Positions 46,371 through 57,876 of a stretch of DNA of 64,000 bases are shown piece by piece. Within the stretch, counting starts at the first letter, position 1. Every line of letters starts with the position of its first letter. The notes under the pieces were generated by a model. That model saw only the letters and a list, made by a program, of their open reading frames with translations. It made no database searches and was not told the origin of the DNA. The DNA comes from Parasponia andersonii (Eukaryota > Streptophyta > Magnoliopsida > Rosales > Cannabaceae), in the NCBI GenBank assembly GCA_002914805.1, contig JXTB01000485.1, positions 179,084-243,083 on the forward strand, in the 5' to 3' direction. The position numbers and the translations under genes were made by a program.

Positions 46371-46802
46371 AAAAGTTCATAAATACTTATTTTTTATTTT
46401 TATTTCATAAATACCCGTTTTTGGAGAAATGTAAGCCACAACTGTTTTACATATGAAATGTAGATTACGATATACATTTAATGCATGAAATATATATTAT
46501 GGTCTATATTTCATAAATAAAAATTACACGAGAAATTGGCACATATTTTAAAATGCATTCCACATGTCAAATTTATAATGAAAAATGTAAATCGTGGTAA
46601 ATATATATATTATAAATTTATACCATTCATATTTTACACATAAAATATGTACCTTATAGATAAATTTGCAGTGTAAATATGGACTACTCATATTTTTTAT
46701 ATGAAATATGGACCATAAAAATGAGTGTTTTTGAAAGAAAAATTAAAAACAGATATTTATGAAAATAAGTTTTAAAAGCGATTGCTAGGCATAAATTTCT
46801 CT
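46371..46802. mobile_element. Foldback-type repeat, copy 3 of 3
   Basis: The longest copy. The left end AAAAGTTCATAAATACTTAT and the right end TTTAAAAGCGATTGCTAGGCATAAATTTCTC carry the family's inverted repeats. The centre has the same ATGGACCATAAAAATGAGT and TTTATACCATTCATATTTTAC blocks as copy 1. Confidence 0.6.
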
Positions 46803-48401
46803 TTTATTTTAGGAAAAATAGAAATTTATGCATTTCTAAATTTAGAATAAATGCTCATATTTTCTTTTTAAGTTTTCATGGAAAAAAATATAAAAAATAG
46901 CTTTCTAGTTTTCTTCAACAAATCATGTCAAATTTCATCTCGTTTAATTTAATCAAAATTGTGTCAAGTATCTTTTTGGAACGACAAAAAGAATTGTCAA
47001 TATGTCTGTACCAAAACAACACTAATATATTTAAGACCATTTTTTTTGGGCCCCATTTTATTGCCTCATTTGCCCCATAAAATCTAAAAAGTTGCATAGA
47101 TACCCCATAACTACCAAATTATTTCAAAATATTTGATAAGTTCTTTTACACTACAAAATAAATAAAAACAATTTGATCAACTATTTAATATTAAAAAGAT
47201 TGGTTGAGATTCTTATTTAGCCAACTAATTAAATGTGCATTTATGGCATATTTTATTTTTATTTGTGAGAAATTGTCTTATTATTTTTGTGTTTTAAGTA
47301 AGATCTATTATTTTGAATTGCATTTTATTTTTTCCCTTGAGTATGTAGCTTATGTCACTTGAACCCTTGAAGAGTACAAATGTCACAATAATGGTTTTCG
47401 TAAACGAATCTAATGGAAATACCTTTTCTAAAACAATTTGAAAATTTGGGGATATTTATACAATTTTTCATTTAGAGAAGGCAAAGTAAGAGTAAGACAA
47501 AATTCTATTTACAATGGGGCATTATAAAAAATAAAAAAATGAAAAAAGAAAGAGGGAACTCTTTCTATGAAAAAATAAGACAAAGAATTAAACTTGTAAC
47601 GAAATTCAAAATGCCTTATTTTTTCTTTTCACACCCTTTATTAAATGATAAATTAATGAATGTATATTCGTATATAAAATGACATAAGTGTCCAAATATC
47701 ATGTTAATTAGTAATTTATTTCTTAGTACACCTTTCAAACATATTGATAGAGCAATTACATCAATAAAACAATTGAATGACAATTTGATTGAATTTTTTT
47801 AATCATCGATAAACAAATTATAAATCATACTTATTTTGAAGAAATAAATTATTTCTTTTCTTTTTTACTTCCTATAAAGATCTAAAAACTTTTATATTCT
47901 AGGATTTAAAAATAACAAATTAAGAACCCTAAAATGAAGTTGAAGAACTCCATCTCCATGAATACTTTAGAGAAAGAGGGATTCTAACTTTAAATAATAA
48001 CTTACAATCTCCAATTTCTTTGAAAGAGAAGGAACAAAGAAAATAAAAATTGATGGGTTTTAGTCTTTCAAATCATAGAAAGAAGAGTTATAGTTAAAGA
48101 TGCAAAAGGTTGAAGAAGACTTTAAATGAGTATGGTTCTTCAAAACTTATTGGAGTGTGAGAAAAAAAAATTCGTTGACCTTTTGTTGTCTAATTTTGAA
48201 ATTGAAATATATTTGAAAGTTATAGGAAAAGAAAATTTTTAAAATTTTAATTTTAGTGAGGGAGTTGATATAGAAATAAATCAATAATACAAATAAACTT
48301 CACAAATCTAGTATAAGTTATGCTAGTTTTAACATAAACTAAAATTAAAGATCACTTTGACCAATAATTTGACTAAAAGGATAAATAATCCAATTAATTA
48401 G
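46803..48401. other. AT-rich intergenic DNA; no gene seen
   Basis: No exon, RNA gene or clear repeat is recognised. Confidence 0.5.
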
Positions 48402-48846
48402 GGGTTTATGGTACAAATGATCTCTGAACTATCCAACTTGGGACAATTTAGTTCACAGAGTTTCAACTATGACAATTAAGTCTCTGAACTTTCTAATTTA
48501 TAGCAGTTTGGTCTTTGAATTTGCTAAATCATAAATTTCTGTTAAATTTTTGACAAAAAACACATTTCAAAAATATGTTGTAGCATCTGAAAGCATATCT
48601 AAAGAAAAATAAATTAAATAAAAAGGTTTCGAGAAAAAGAAAGATATATTATATATTTTTTTTTAGGTTTCTTAGAACTGCAAATTTAGAGAAAATCCTC
48701 ATGTGTACTTTTGATTAAAAAAAATTAACATCAGATTATAATTTAGATTAAATTGATACAAATCAAAAAGTTTAAAGACTTAATTGTTATAATTAAAACT
48801 TTGCTACAGGTCGGATACTTCAGGGGACCATTTGTGCCATAAACGC
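48402..48846. mobile_element. Inverted-repeat element, GGGTTTATGG...CCATAAACGC family
   Basis: The left end GGGTTTATGGTACAAATGAT and the reverse complement of the right end GCGTTTATGGCACAAATGGT form inverted repeats about 38 bases long (continuing CTCTGAACTATCC / CCCCTGAAGTATCC). A decayed relative ends near 8463. The flanks share only ATTAG, so the target duplication is uncertain. There is no transposase. Confidence 0.6.
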
Positions 48847-49459
48847 ATTAGTAAAATCTTATTTTAATCTCTAAATTTCCAATTTGTCATTTTGATCCTT
48901 AGCATATTAAAAGTATCACATTAATCCAAGTCAAAATAGTAATTTAAAATAGTAATTTGTAACAAATTTAAGTTCAATATGTCCTTTAACTACAAAAATT
49001 TACTAGTTTTGTTCTTTTTAAAAAAATACTTAAAACTATTTAGGGACTAAAAAGGGAACAACATCAGTAATTTAAGGATAAAAAATTAAGAATAAAAAGT
49101 TTATAGACCATTAGGAGGTAAAATTCCAAAAAAATTACAAAAACATGGAGATTGGGGTTTTTTTTCTTTAATTTAAGTATGATTTTTATTAGAAAAATAT
49201 CACTTAAATTTTTTTTAGAAAAAAATACCATTTTCAAAATAGTTACTATTTACCAATCTCTGAAAACTGCTAGTTATAAATATCTTTATTACTAATTACC
49301 AGTTTTTGAAAATAGGTTACATGTTACTTATTATTATTTTAAAAAATAGCATTTTTCTAATAAAAGTCATACCACATCTTAGAAAACACAGCCTACCTTC
49401 CGTATTTTTCAAAATTTTTTTCTAAAAATGCCATACAAGGCCTAATTTCCAATTTGTTA
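48847..49459. other. AT-rich intergenic DNA; no gene seen
   Basis: Contains inverted, low-complexity AAATAGTTACTATTT-type sequence around 49190-49400 that suggests another decayed foldback element. Nothing codes. Confidence 0.45.
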
Positions 49460-49835
49460 TCACACCGTGTAAAACACAGTGATGCAACACTGCAAGAGTA
49501 GAAAGGCTTTTTTTTAAGTGAAAAAGACACGTAGTACTACCTTTCAAAAACTATGGATGAAAATACAGTGTTCCATAATACTAATTTTTTTCGTACGATC
49601 TTCATTTTTTTTTTTCTGAAAAATTTCACATTTCAAAATCAATGCTGAATACCTGGCTCATCTCAGTAGCAACAGATTGCTGCTGATTGGTCTCTTGACG
49701 AGACCGTGAAGGAAGCTCGAAAAGAAGGTCTTCCAAAGAACTGACTCCCCTTGGACTCGTCTTCATTTCCGTGCAGACCCCTCCAGTCAGTTTCATGACT
49801 TCGCCAACACCATCGCTATTGTCAATCCCTGCCAT
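49460..49835 (-). CDS. Possible small two-exon protein, unrecognised
   Basis: An ATG at 49835 opens 61 codons (MAGIDNSDGVGEVMKLTG..., then SSLEDLLFELPSRSRQETNQ) ending in CAG|GTATTC at 49653. An acceptor TACTCTTGCAG precedes an in-frame exon 49489-49460 (CCITVFYTV, TGA), giving 70 aa. The first exon has coding-like composition in an AT-rich desert, with an acidic and polar sequence and no signal peptide or membrane segment. I do not recognise the family. It could equally be an orphan exon captured by a transposon. Confidence 0.25.
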
Positions 49836-51565
49836 GTTTGGCAAATGCGATTTAACTATAAGGTACTTGACTATACCTTCGTTTTGGGGCTCTGTTGTTT
49901 TGATTAAATTCTAGTTTTGGGGTTTGGGAATGTACCTTTTTTTTTTTAGTCAATTTATTTGGGTATTGCTTCTATTTCTAGTTTGGGATTATGTACACTT
50001 TTACTTGTATCATTGGTAATGATTGAGTTGTAAATTCTGCTTAGATTGGAACTAGTTTCCATGTCACATTTAGGGAACTCTTGATACGAAACTTCTCATG
50101 CCTTTTCATCAAAGATACTTATGATTTGATTTTTAATTTGGGTGTACTAGCTTCTTTTTTTTCTTTTTTTTTTGAATGAGTTGAATTTTCCGAGCAATAA
50201 TCATTACATTGTACCTATATATTTCTCACCAAAAGAAGCATGGAAATTCGCTTAAGAAATTGCTACCCTTTAATTTTTGTTGTTGCTATTCTTATTATTA
50301 TCTTTTTCTATTGAACAAGTTGTATACATGTAAAAACTCACTGAAATTTAGACTTGCACAATTTTCAAAGAGGTTACTTTCTTCGTAGTAATATCATTTT
50401 ACCTACCAAATGATACTGTTTCATATCGTTAAGTTAGAATTAAAAGGATTAAATGAGATATTAGATGTGCATGAACACTGTTAAAGCGTCTAATATTCTC
50501 AATTATTATGGGAATTCTGATATCTGAAGTTCTCTAATTTTCTCTTAAATAAACCTGGAGCATTATTAATGTTTTGGAAGCTTTTCATATAGACCAAAAT
50601 AGATAATCAAATCCAATACGATTACCTAAGAAATTGGCTTATTTTTCCCTCCCAAAAAAATGGCTATTGACTTTTTCTTTTTAGAAAATGATTACTAACT
50701 ATTCTTAAAATAAAAGGTTAAATTAGTTTTTAAGAAATCAAATTTTTTTGTAATTTATTTACGTATAGCATTTGTTAAAAAAAATTATAACGATTTCTTA
50801 TGATCTACTTAATTATATGTCATTTTACAAAAAAAACAAAAAATTTACAATTATTTCTTGTGATTTATTTGAAAACAAAATATTCTACAAAAAATAAAAT
50901 CACAATAATTTCTAATAAATATTCAAGTTCAGAATATTATACTAAAGAAAATTAAACTAATTTTTAAAAAATCACAAAAATTTTTTTTGATTACTTACGT
51001 ACAAACATAACATTCCGCTAATAAGAAATCAAATTAATTTTCAAAAACTGTCATTTTCTATTTAAAAAAAAAAACTTATTTACTAAAATATTACACTTTT
51101 ATGCTTTCCCATTAAAAACAAATAGTTTATTTAATAAAATACCGCCAACTTTTTTAGCTCCCAAAATATTTAAAAAAATATCCTAGAAAAGTTTTTATTA
51201 TTTTTGAAAGACAGTAAATTTGATATTATTTTTTAAAAAATAAGTATAAGTGAGAGTTTTTTGGACGGTACCTTAAAAACTAAAAAAAAATCAAAATAGA
51301 CATATCTAGTATCTACTTAGGTTTTTTTGCTGGAAAAATCTACCAAGGTTGATAACACTTATTCATGGATATAGGATCTTGTAGCATGCATGGCGCATTT
51401 CCCACTTCTTTTTCCTTTTCTATTACTCAAATAAAATCATAAATTCATGAAGGAAAAAAAAATAACTCATGGAATATACAACGCAACAAATCAAACCCTA
51501 CAATTATCCCCTTGTTCTAGGCTTCTAGCAAAACATTTTTTCACAAATATATCGAGTCCTCACTA
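49836..51565. other. AT-rich intergenic DNA; no gene seen
   Basis: Mostly low-complexity sequence with runs of A and T; 50640-51250 repeats CAAAAATTT/AAATTTTTG-like blocks without clear element borders. The last 150 bases are the 3' flank of the CURT1-type gene. Confidence 0.5.
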
Positions 51566-54430
51566 TCAGTCATCTGTTGATCCAAGAACTTCCTGCTTAA
51601 GCTCTTCAATTTTGGCAACCAACTCCTCCCTACTTTTCTGCAAAACAGAAATCTACAATGACATACTTCTCGAAATAAAGAAGATTAGTCCTAATGCAAA
51701 GCATTTAGCCTTTTTACCTTGAATACAAGATAGCGAGACGTGAACCAAAATGTGTAGCCAAGTCCAACAATTTCCAACAACTTGGGGAACTAATTCATTC
51801 CATAGAATTAAGAATCATCAATATGCCAAACTCTTAAGACGGAATATAAAGTTGCATGAACAGCATGTACACACAAGAAAATAGACGTCAAGCAAAACAA
51901 GGGGATCCAAAGAAAAACTGAGAAACTATACACACCACGGGGATCGAATCAATCGCGCCAACAACAGCTGATGCTAACCACAGGGCAAGCAAGGCACCAC
52001 CACCGAAAAGTAAGATAGAGTATGTGTCTTCAGACTCAATCTGCAAGTAGTAAAAAGTTATAAGCAATAATAACATTAATAATCATTGAAATGCACTACA
52101 CTCCATACACGATTGCGAAAGATTTGTTTAAAAATGCTAGAATAAGACTGCTAACCATAAGCATGCATATATGGTCGTAACCATAGACACTCTTATGTCC
52201 TAGGGAAATATAGTTTCGCAGAAATTGTATTGCTCAGGTAACCGCTCAGGATAGTGTTTCATTAAGCATATAAGTTGAACTTTCACTTCCTAGGTTTCAT
52301 CATAGCAACCAATTTCCGTGATTTACTCTGTAATTGGAAAAACTGACGGTGCATAATGTGACCTTAATTATGCAAATGTAAACCCTCAAACTAGGCAGAA
52401 AAAGAGTAAATAGAAATAACAACCAAATAGCAATATCTTAACAGGGGAAAGATATATGAGAATAAGCGAGAAACGAAATGACATGCAACCTAGAATGTGA
52501 AGATAACTCCCATGCATTAGGACAAGAATTGGAAACATCAAATGGTATTAAAACAAATTAAAAAGAGAAAAAAAATGTTAAATACACTTAAAAAATATCT
52601 TCCAAAATCTGAGGCACGGGAAAACCACCAAAAAGAAAGAAAAAATACATGAAGTACGGAAAACTATTAAAACCATTTCTTAAGTTGCTCAGGTAACCGC
52701 TCAGGATCGACATTCTGTCGAAGTTCCATAGAGCATTTCAGAAACACTCTCAACCTTTCTGTTGACATCATCATAGCAACCAAGTTTCCAGTTTTACTAA
52801 TTACTTGTTACATTGAATTAAATCCAAATAGAAAAATAAAATGTTGTAGCATGACAAACAAATTCACAAGAATCATTTAACTCAAACATAGAAAGGAAAA
52901 CTGCAAGTTAAAAGATCTCACAGATACATGTGACAAAAGAAAGTACTAAAATGAATATTCAATCAACAGATTGAAATCAAGATCAATATACAGAAAACAT
53001 AGGATGGGAAAAAGCTATCACGTGCAACAAATAATATAAACAGCAACTAATTCGGTAGAATAAAATGCCAAACAATTTTTTCCCCCTGAAACAATTCTGC
53101 TTTAATTGAATAAGGCAATCATTTGCCTCCTTTAAAAGAACTATTGTCGCTTAGAAATAAAAAGTGTGCTCAAACCCAAATCCATCTATAAGCGACATTT
53201 TGTATTTGCTTATATAAAACCTCACATAAAATGCAAAAATCTAAACATTAAATTCAGTGTCTTACATTAAACTTATCCAAAAACTCAAATATCGGTGTTG
53301 GCCCCTCCGCGGATGACTCCTCATCGGGCACTTCTGTTGTCAAACTATCATTGTCGACTTTCTTTTCCAATGGTGGAACATCTTCCAAAGTTACTGCACC
53401 ATCACGCTTTTCACCGAAATACTGATTTGTGCCACTTGGTGTTTCTCCTGATGTTCCTTCAGATGTTTCTTTTGGAAATGATTTCGAAATATAAAGCAAT
53501 CCTGAAAAGGGAGATTAACAAAAGATGAACGCAAGAGCACACGTTAAAAGTCATAGCATACCAAGCACCCAACAACAAGACACAAAATGGGCCGGACAGC
53601 AATTGCGTGAGAATTCAAGAGCTTAATGTAAGCCAAGATGAAATAGCAAAAGATGGTCATCTAGTCAATAGCTGTTAAGAACCCAAATGTATATTTATCT
53701 AAATTTACATGGAATCTAAATTCGTATTTAATTGGTGAATACTGAGTAATTATGTCCTTGTCTTTTACGTGATTTTGATTGAAATAAAGCAATAACAGCG
53801 AAAAAAACAAACGCATTCAAAGCTTCTCAAGCTAACATAATGGGCATAAACGAACACAGCTACGACAAAATAAGGTGGAAAAAATACCAAAAAAAATGGG
53901 CATAAACAAACAATAGCACCAGCCCCCAGTAACTCACTCACTGAGCAACATAATAAATACAAAATAAATAAATAGATAAATGCTTTAAACTAGTATCTAA
54001 AAGTCCCAATCTTAAGCAAACCCATCAAAACCCCTAACTGCAAGTACATCTAGGGTCAAAATTAATAAGAAATCATTTGAACCAGCTTCTAATTAGCTAA
54101 AAAATAAGCCCCAGATGTCAGTACACCTAGGGTTTCAATACAAAATAACCAAAATAAACACACTCCAAAACAGGGCAAGATCTGAAGCAAAGAACCCAGA
54201 AAACAAAATCAAAAGAAAAAAGCTTTGTTTGGATAGAATACCGGGCGTTAAGGGATGGAGAAGGAGAACATACGAGAGTGAAGTCCACGACCGAAGGGAG
54301 AGAGTCGGGCTCGACAGAGAGGGAGGATGGAGGGCTTAGAATGGAGAAGGTGGTTAGGGTTTTGGAAGAGGAGTCCCTGATGGCGGTGGCTTGGAAGCTT
54401 AGACATGGCTTGAGCCGTACAAAGCTCCAT
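51566..54430 (-). CDS. CURT1D: CURVATURE THYLAKOID 1 family protein (CURT1D-like)
   Basis: Five exons join in frame to 213 aa: 54430-54274, 53501-53266, 52040-51936, 51789-51718 and 51637-51566. CURT1 proteins sit in thylakoid membranes, oligomerise and bend the grana margins. Residues 1-55 (MELCTAQAMSKLPSHRHQG...) are rich in Ser, His, Arg and Leu with almost no acidic residues, as in a chloroplast transit peptide. An acidic stretch follows (VPDEESSAEGP). The CAAD domain begins at FEFLDKFNIESEDTYSILLF, with helix 1 around 138-162 and helix 2 around 167-187, joined by the conserved AIDSIPVFPKLLE turn. The C-terminal amphipathic helix (SREELVAKIEELKQEV) completes the family layout. CURT1D is preferred over A-C because of the long acidic pre-domain and the YTFWFTSRYLVFK form of helix 2. 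Exon 3's donor is taken at GTG|GTGTGT to keep Val166 at the conserved hydrophobic position. Confidence 0.9.
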
Positions 54431-55154
54431 TGTGCTACTTGCGCGGAGGCTGGACCTGGCTCAGCCAAGAGGGCAGAAGTAGCAAAAGAAAATAAATATG
54501 GCAAATGTTCTGGAAGAAATAGGAATGGGTATTAGGGTACTTTGGCACTATTATTATATAGACAAAAGTGTACCCATGTAGGGTTTTTTCGAATTTAGGA
54601 AAACGAAAACTAAATGGCCCTGTCCAAGTCCATTTGAGAAAAAGAGATGGGCAAGACTTAATTTGGGACAAAATGATTTTTTTTTTTTTGTTTTATATTT
54701 TTAAGAGTATCAATAACATCTTAAATTATAGTCAAAAACTTATTGGCCATAAAAAAAATCCTAAATAATGGGGTTTTCATGGTTAAAAAGCTTTTGATAG
54801 TAAAACCCATTATTTGAAAAACTCATTATTTAGGATATTTTTATGGTCAATAAAAATACTAATAGTATTTAGTATTTAGTTGACCATAAAAATACTAAAA
54901 GTTATTTTGTTATAATATTTGAAAAATAAACACTTACTATAAATAAGTCCAAAATTTGATTACTTTGTCGGAATACCCTATTATTTATGATCCTCAACAA
55001 TATTGTTACCATTAGTCACTATCTACTTCAACTAATATTTATTGACTAATATTTATTGACAGTTCTAAAAATATATTATATAAAATACTTCTGGAAAAAT
55101 TATGTTACCCCGTAATACTACTAGTCACGTCCAATTCCTTTCTTTCCTTAAGAT
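54431..55154. other. Intergenic: promoter of the CURT1-type gene and a foldback sequence
   Basis: The first 250 bases lie upstream of the CURT1-type start codon and are mildly GC-richer. A foldback repeat occupies 54743-54850. No gene is seen. Confidence 0.5.
54743..54850. repeat. Foldback repeat with about 30-bp arms
   Basis: The left arm TTGGCCATAAAAAAAATCCT (54743 on, continuing AAATAATGGG) matches the reverse complement of the right arm, TTGACCATAAAAATATCCTA (continuing AATAATGAG; 54822-54850). A second inner pair, ATAATGGGGTTTT and TAAAACCCATTAT, makes an inner stem. A third TTGACCATAAAAATACTA follows at about 54881. Confidence 0.75.
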
Positions 55155-55664
55155 TAAAGGTAGCAAAATGAGCTGAGCTAAGTAGGTCGGCCCTCAACCT
55201 GTCACTCTGGCTTGCAGATCCGCCTAGCCTGGCTTGCAATAGAATAGCCTCGGGCTCGGCCCAACCCTAGATGTAGGAACGGGCTGGGCCTGTATATACG
55301 GGGGCCCGTTGGCCTGTCCCACCAAAAAATAACTTAAAAAAAAAAGTTTTAAAACAAATTTAAATAAAAAAAATTCAATACTTATAAATACATATTGCCT
55401 CACTCTTTTTTTCACACTTTTAAATTTTAATTTAATTTTAAATAATTTTCTTAAGGCTTTTGTTTTAAATTTTTTTTAATAACTATTCAACTTATATACT
55501 TATAGCTTCTTTAATTATTTTTAAATCTTTATCAATAGGAAAAAAATTGTAACATATTATTTCTTTTTTCATAAATTTTATTTTTAAATTTCTAATATTT
55601 TTAACTAATTATAAATATAATAATCTTTTTTTAAATCCTGGCATTCCCATTTTTACCACCTTTA
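55155..55664. mobile_element. hAT-type non-autonomous element (510 bp)
   Basis: The left end TAAAGGTAGCAAAATGAGC and the reverse complement of the right end TAAAGGTGGTAAAAATGGG form inverted repeats. The flanking octamers are CTTAAGAT (55147-55154) and CTTGAGAT (55665-55672), 7 of 8 identical: an 8-bp duplication, as made by hAT transposases. The interior is GC-rich at the left (GGCCTGTCCC, GGGCTCGGCCC motifs) and AT-rich at the right. No transposase is encoded. Confidence 0.8.
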
Positions 55665-55672
55665 CTTGAGAT

Positions 55673-55753
55673 TAGATCTAGGTAGGGGCAATTTGGGCCA
55701 AAATGACTTTTACAACTATTTTTGTAATTTTTTAGAACTACTAACTATTATAT
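55673..55753. other. Short spacer
   Basis: AT-rich sequence between two transposons. Confidence 0.5.
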
Positions 55754-55854
55754 GGAGAGCTATATTCACACCTCGAAATAGTATAAAACACCCCTAATCT
55801 GAGTTAACCACATCAAAAATGGAAAATTATTAATTATTAATATTGGCACCCTAA

Positions 55855-56402
55855 GGTCATGCTTGGATACACTTTCAATTTTTTGTTTATAAAATTAAAA
55901 ATAAAAACAAAAATTTTGTTTATGTTTTTAAATTTCAAAAATAAAAAACTTGCTGATAACACATCAAATTACTTTTAATTTTTTTAAAACCAAAAGCATA
56001 AATATACTTGGTAACTATAAAAATTAATTAGGAAAATACCATTTTAAAAATTTCTTCTTTAGAAAATGTCACTTTTAAAAATTTTATCTAGAAAAATACC
56101 AACTATGAAAATACTATTTTTAAAATTTATTTAGAAAAAAATCACTTCTGATAGTTTATTTAAAAAATATCACTTAAAAATTTTTATTCAAAAAATACTA
56201 GTTTCTAGGTTGACTTATTGTTTCAAAAAAAAAATTGGAAGTGGAAAATTATTACTTCCATTGTTTTTGAAAATTTTGTTCACAATTTTTTTAAATAGAA
56301 AACAAAAACAACGTTACCAAGCATATTTTCTAGAAAAAAAATTATAAGTTATTGTTTATTTGAACAACAAATATAAAATAAAATTATATCCAAACAGGCA
56401 TT
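55855..56402. mobile_element. PIF/Harbinger-type MITE nested in MULE copy B
   Basis: The 548-bp insert is bordered by TAA on both sides (55852-55854 and 56403-56405). Its ends are inverted repeats, GGTCATGCTTGGATAC and the reverse of the right end AATGCCTGTTTGGATA. TAA duplication and a TGTTTGGATA-type end match Tourist-like MITEs of the PIF/Harbinger superfamily. The uninterrupted site is seen in copy A as GGCACCCTTAATATTCC. Confidence 0.75.
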
Positions 56403-56745
56403 TAATATTCCTAAACTAGGCCTATTCTTGTGCTCCTTATCATTTCAAGAATAAAACTTCAAACTTAGGGATAACATAAACATACAATCTCAAAAACTAT
56501 CAAACATCTAATGATTCCGCCTAATGAAATACATTTGTTTTTTTTTATTTCTATTATTATTTTTTTCCTTATGATTCTCTTCTCAAAGAGAATAGTAAAC
56601 GTGTAGATAAAGAATTTGAGTACTACTCCAAGAATATATTTGTTTTTTTTTTCTCTTCCTAAAAAATTCTCATAAATATATGAGGTAGTAATAAACATGA
56701 CTACCAGCCAACCACATCAAGAAGCTTCCTGTACATAGAAAAAAC

Positions 56746-57441
56746 TAAAGGTGTCAAAATGGGCGGGACGGGGCGGGGCGGGCTTGGAGGAAAAACGGGT
56801 CGGGTCGGGCTAGGCTGACCCGTCTAAGAAAGCAGGTCGGGTTGAGCCCGGAATTTAAAAATGTAGCCTAACTCTATCTCAACCCGTAGCCCTTTGGGCT
56901 CCTAGGCGATTCGGACCCAAAACAAACCAAAACGGCCCAGCCCGTGCCAGACCATTTTTGGTCTAATTTTAAAATTTTTTAAAAAATCCAAAAAATGATA
57001 TTATTATTTGTACAATTAGTTAAAAATATTAAAATAAAATTTATGAAAAAATAAATAATATGTAATTTTTTTTCCTATTGATAAAAATTTAAAAATAATT
57101 AAATAAGCTAAAAGTATATAAATAGAATAGTTGATAAAAAGTTTAAGTATTGGAAAATTATTTAGAATTATATTGAAATTTGAAAGTGTGAAAAAAGAGT
57201 GAGAAAATATATATTTATAAGTATTGGAAAAAGTTTGTATTTAAATTTATTTTTTTAAAAATTAAAAAAATAAAAAATTTTATTTTTGGCAGGCGAACCA
57301 GGCGGGCTAGATTGGCAGGTCGAGCCAGGCCGATAGGCTTAGATATATAGCCCAACTCGACCCTAACCTAGAGTCGGGCCGAGCCCGGGCCCATTATAAT
57401 GCGGGCTGGCCTATTTGGCCCGACCCATTTTGACACCTTTA
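56746..57441. mobile_element. hAT-type non-autonomous element nested in MULE copy B (696 bp)
   Basis: Inverted termini TAAAGGTGTCAAAATGGGC and reverse right end TAAAGGTGTCAAAATGGGT match at 18 of 19 positions. Flanking octamers GAAAAAAC (56738-56745) and GAAAAAAA (57442-57449) differ by one base. Both ends are GC-rich (GGGACGGGGCGGGGCGGGC; GGGCCGAGCCCGGGCCC) and the centre is AT-rich. The empty site is visible in copy A near 18895-18905. The near-identical termini mark it as one of the youngest insertions in the window. Confidence 0.88.
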
Positions 57442-57876
57442 GAAAAAAACCAAAGCTGATCGAAGAAGAGTAGACCTAATTAGCATGCTTATCTTTGACA
57501 ATATGAATGAGATAGATAAACAGATACAAGAAACTCAAAACAAGAATCTATTTATTTTCATTTAATCTTTCATTTGGATTTAGGTTAGCATTTGGATTTG
57601 GGCAATTTGATTAATATAATTTTAGATTTATTGACTAATCTGAGAGTTATTGACAAAAAGAAATTTAGAAACTAATAAATGATATGAGAAAATATTCTAC
57701 GATTATAAAATATCAAAATTAATAAAAGAATGTGATAAGTGATATTACACTTAGGGGTGTAATTATCATGATAATTATATAGTTTTATCTTTTCATTGAA
57801 GGATACACATATAGTAATAAATTTTGGTAAAACAAAAGGTGTCTTTATACTACTTGAGGTACAAATATATCCTCTT

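Larger units (their letters stand above)
55754..57876. mobile_element. MULE-like element, copy B, carrying two nested insertions
   Basis: Diverged relative of the element at 18414-21770. The left end GGAGAGCTATATTCACACC and the right-end reverse complement AAGAGGATATATTTGTACC correspond to that element's termini. Shared landmarks are TTAATATTCCTAAACTAGGC, AACCACATCAAGAAGCTTC and AGAATGTGATAAGT. Two segments missing from copy A interrupt it: 55855-56402 and 56746-57441. Flanking 9-mers are ambiguous (CTATTATAT against TTATTATAA if shifted by two). Confidence 0.65.

Noticed and set aside
44193-46802. Could the three regularly spaced repeats be a CRISPR-like or satellite array?
   Set aside because: The units are 325-430 bases with inverted ends, unequal spacers of 620-850 bases and eukaryotic context; they are transposon-like copies.
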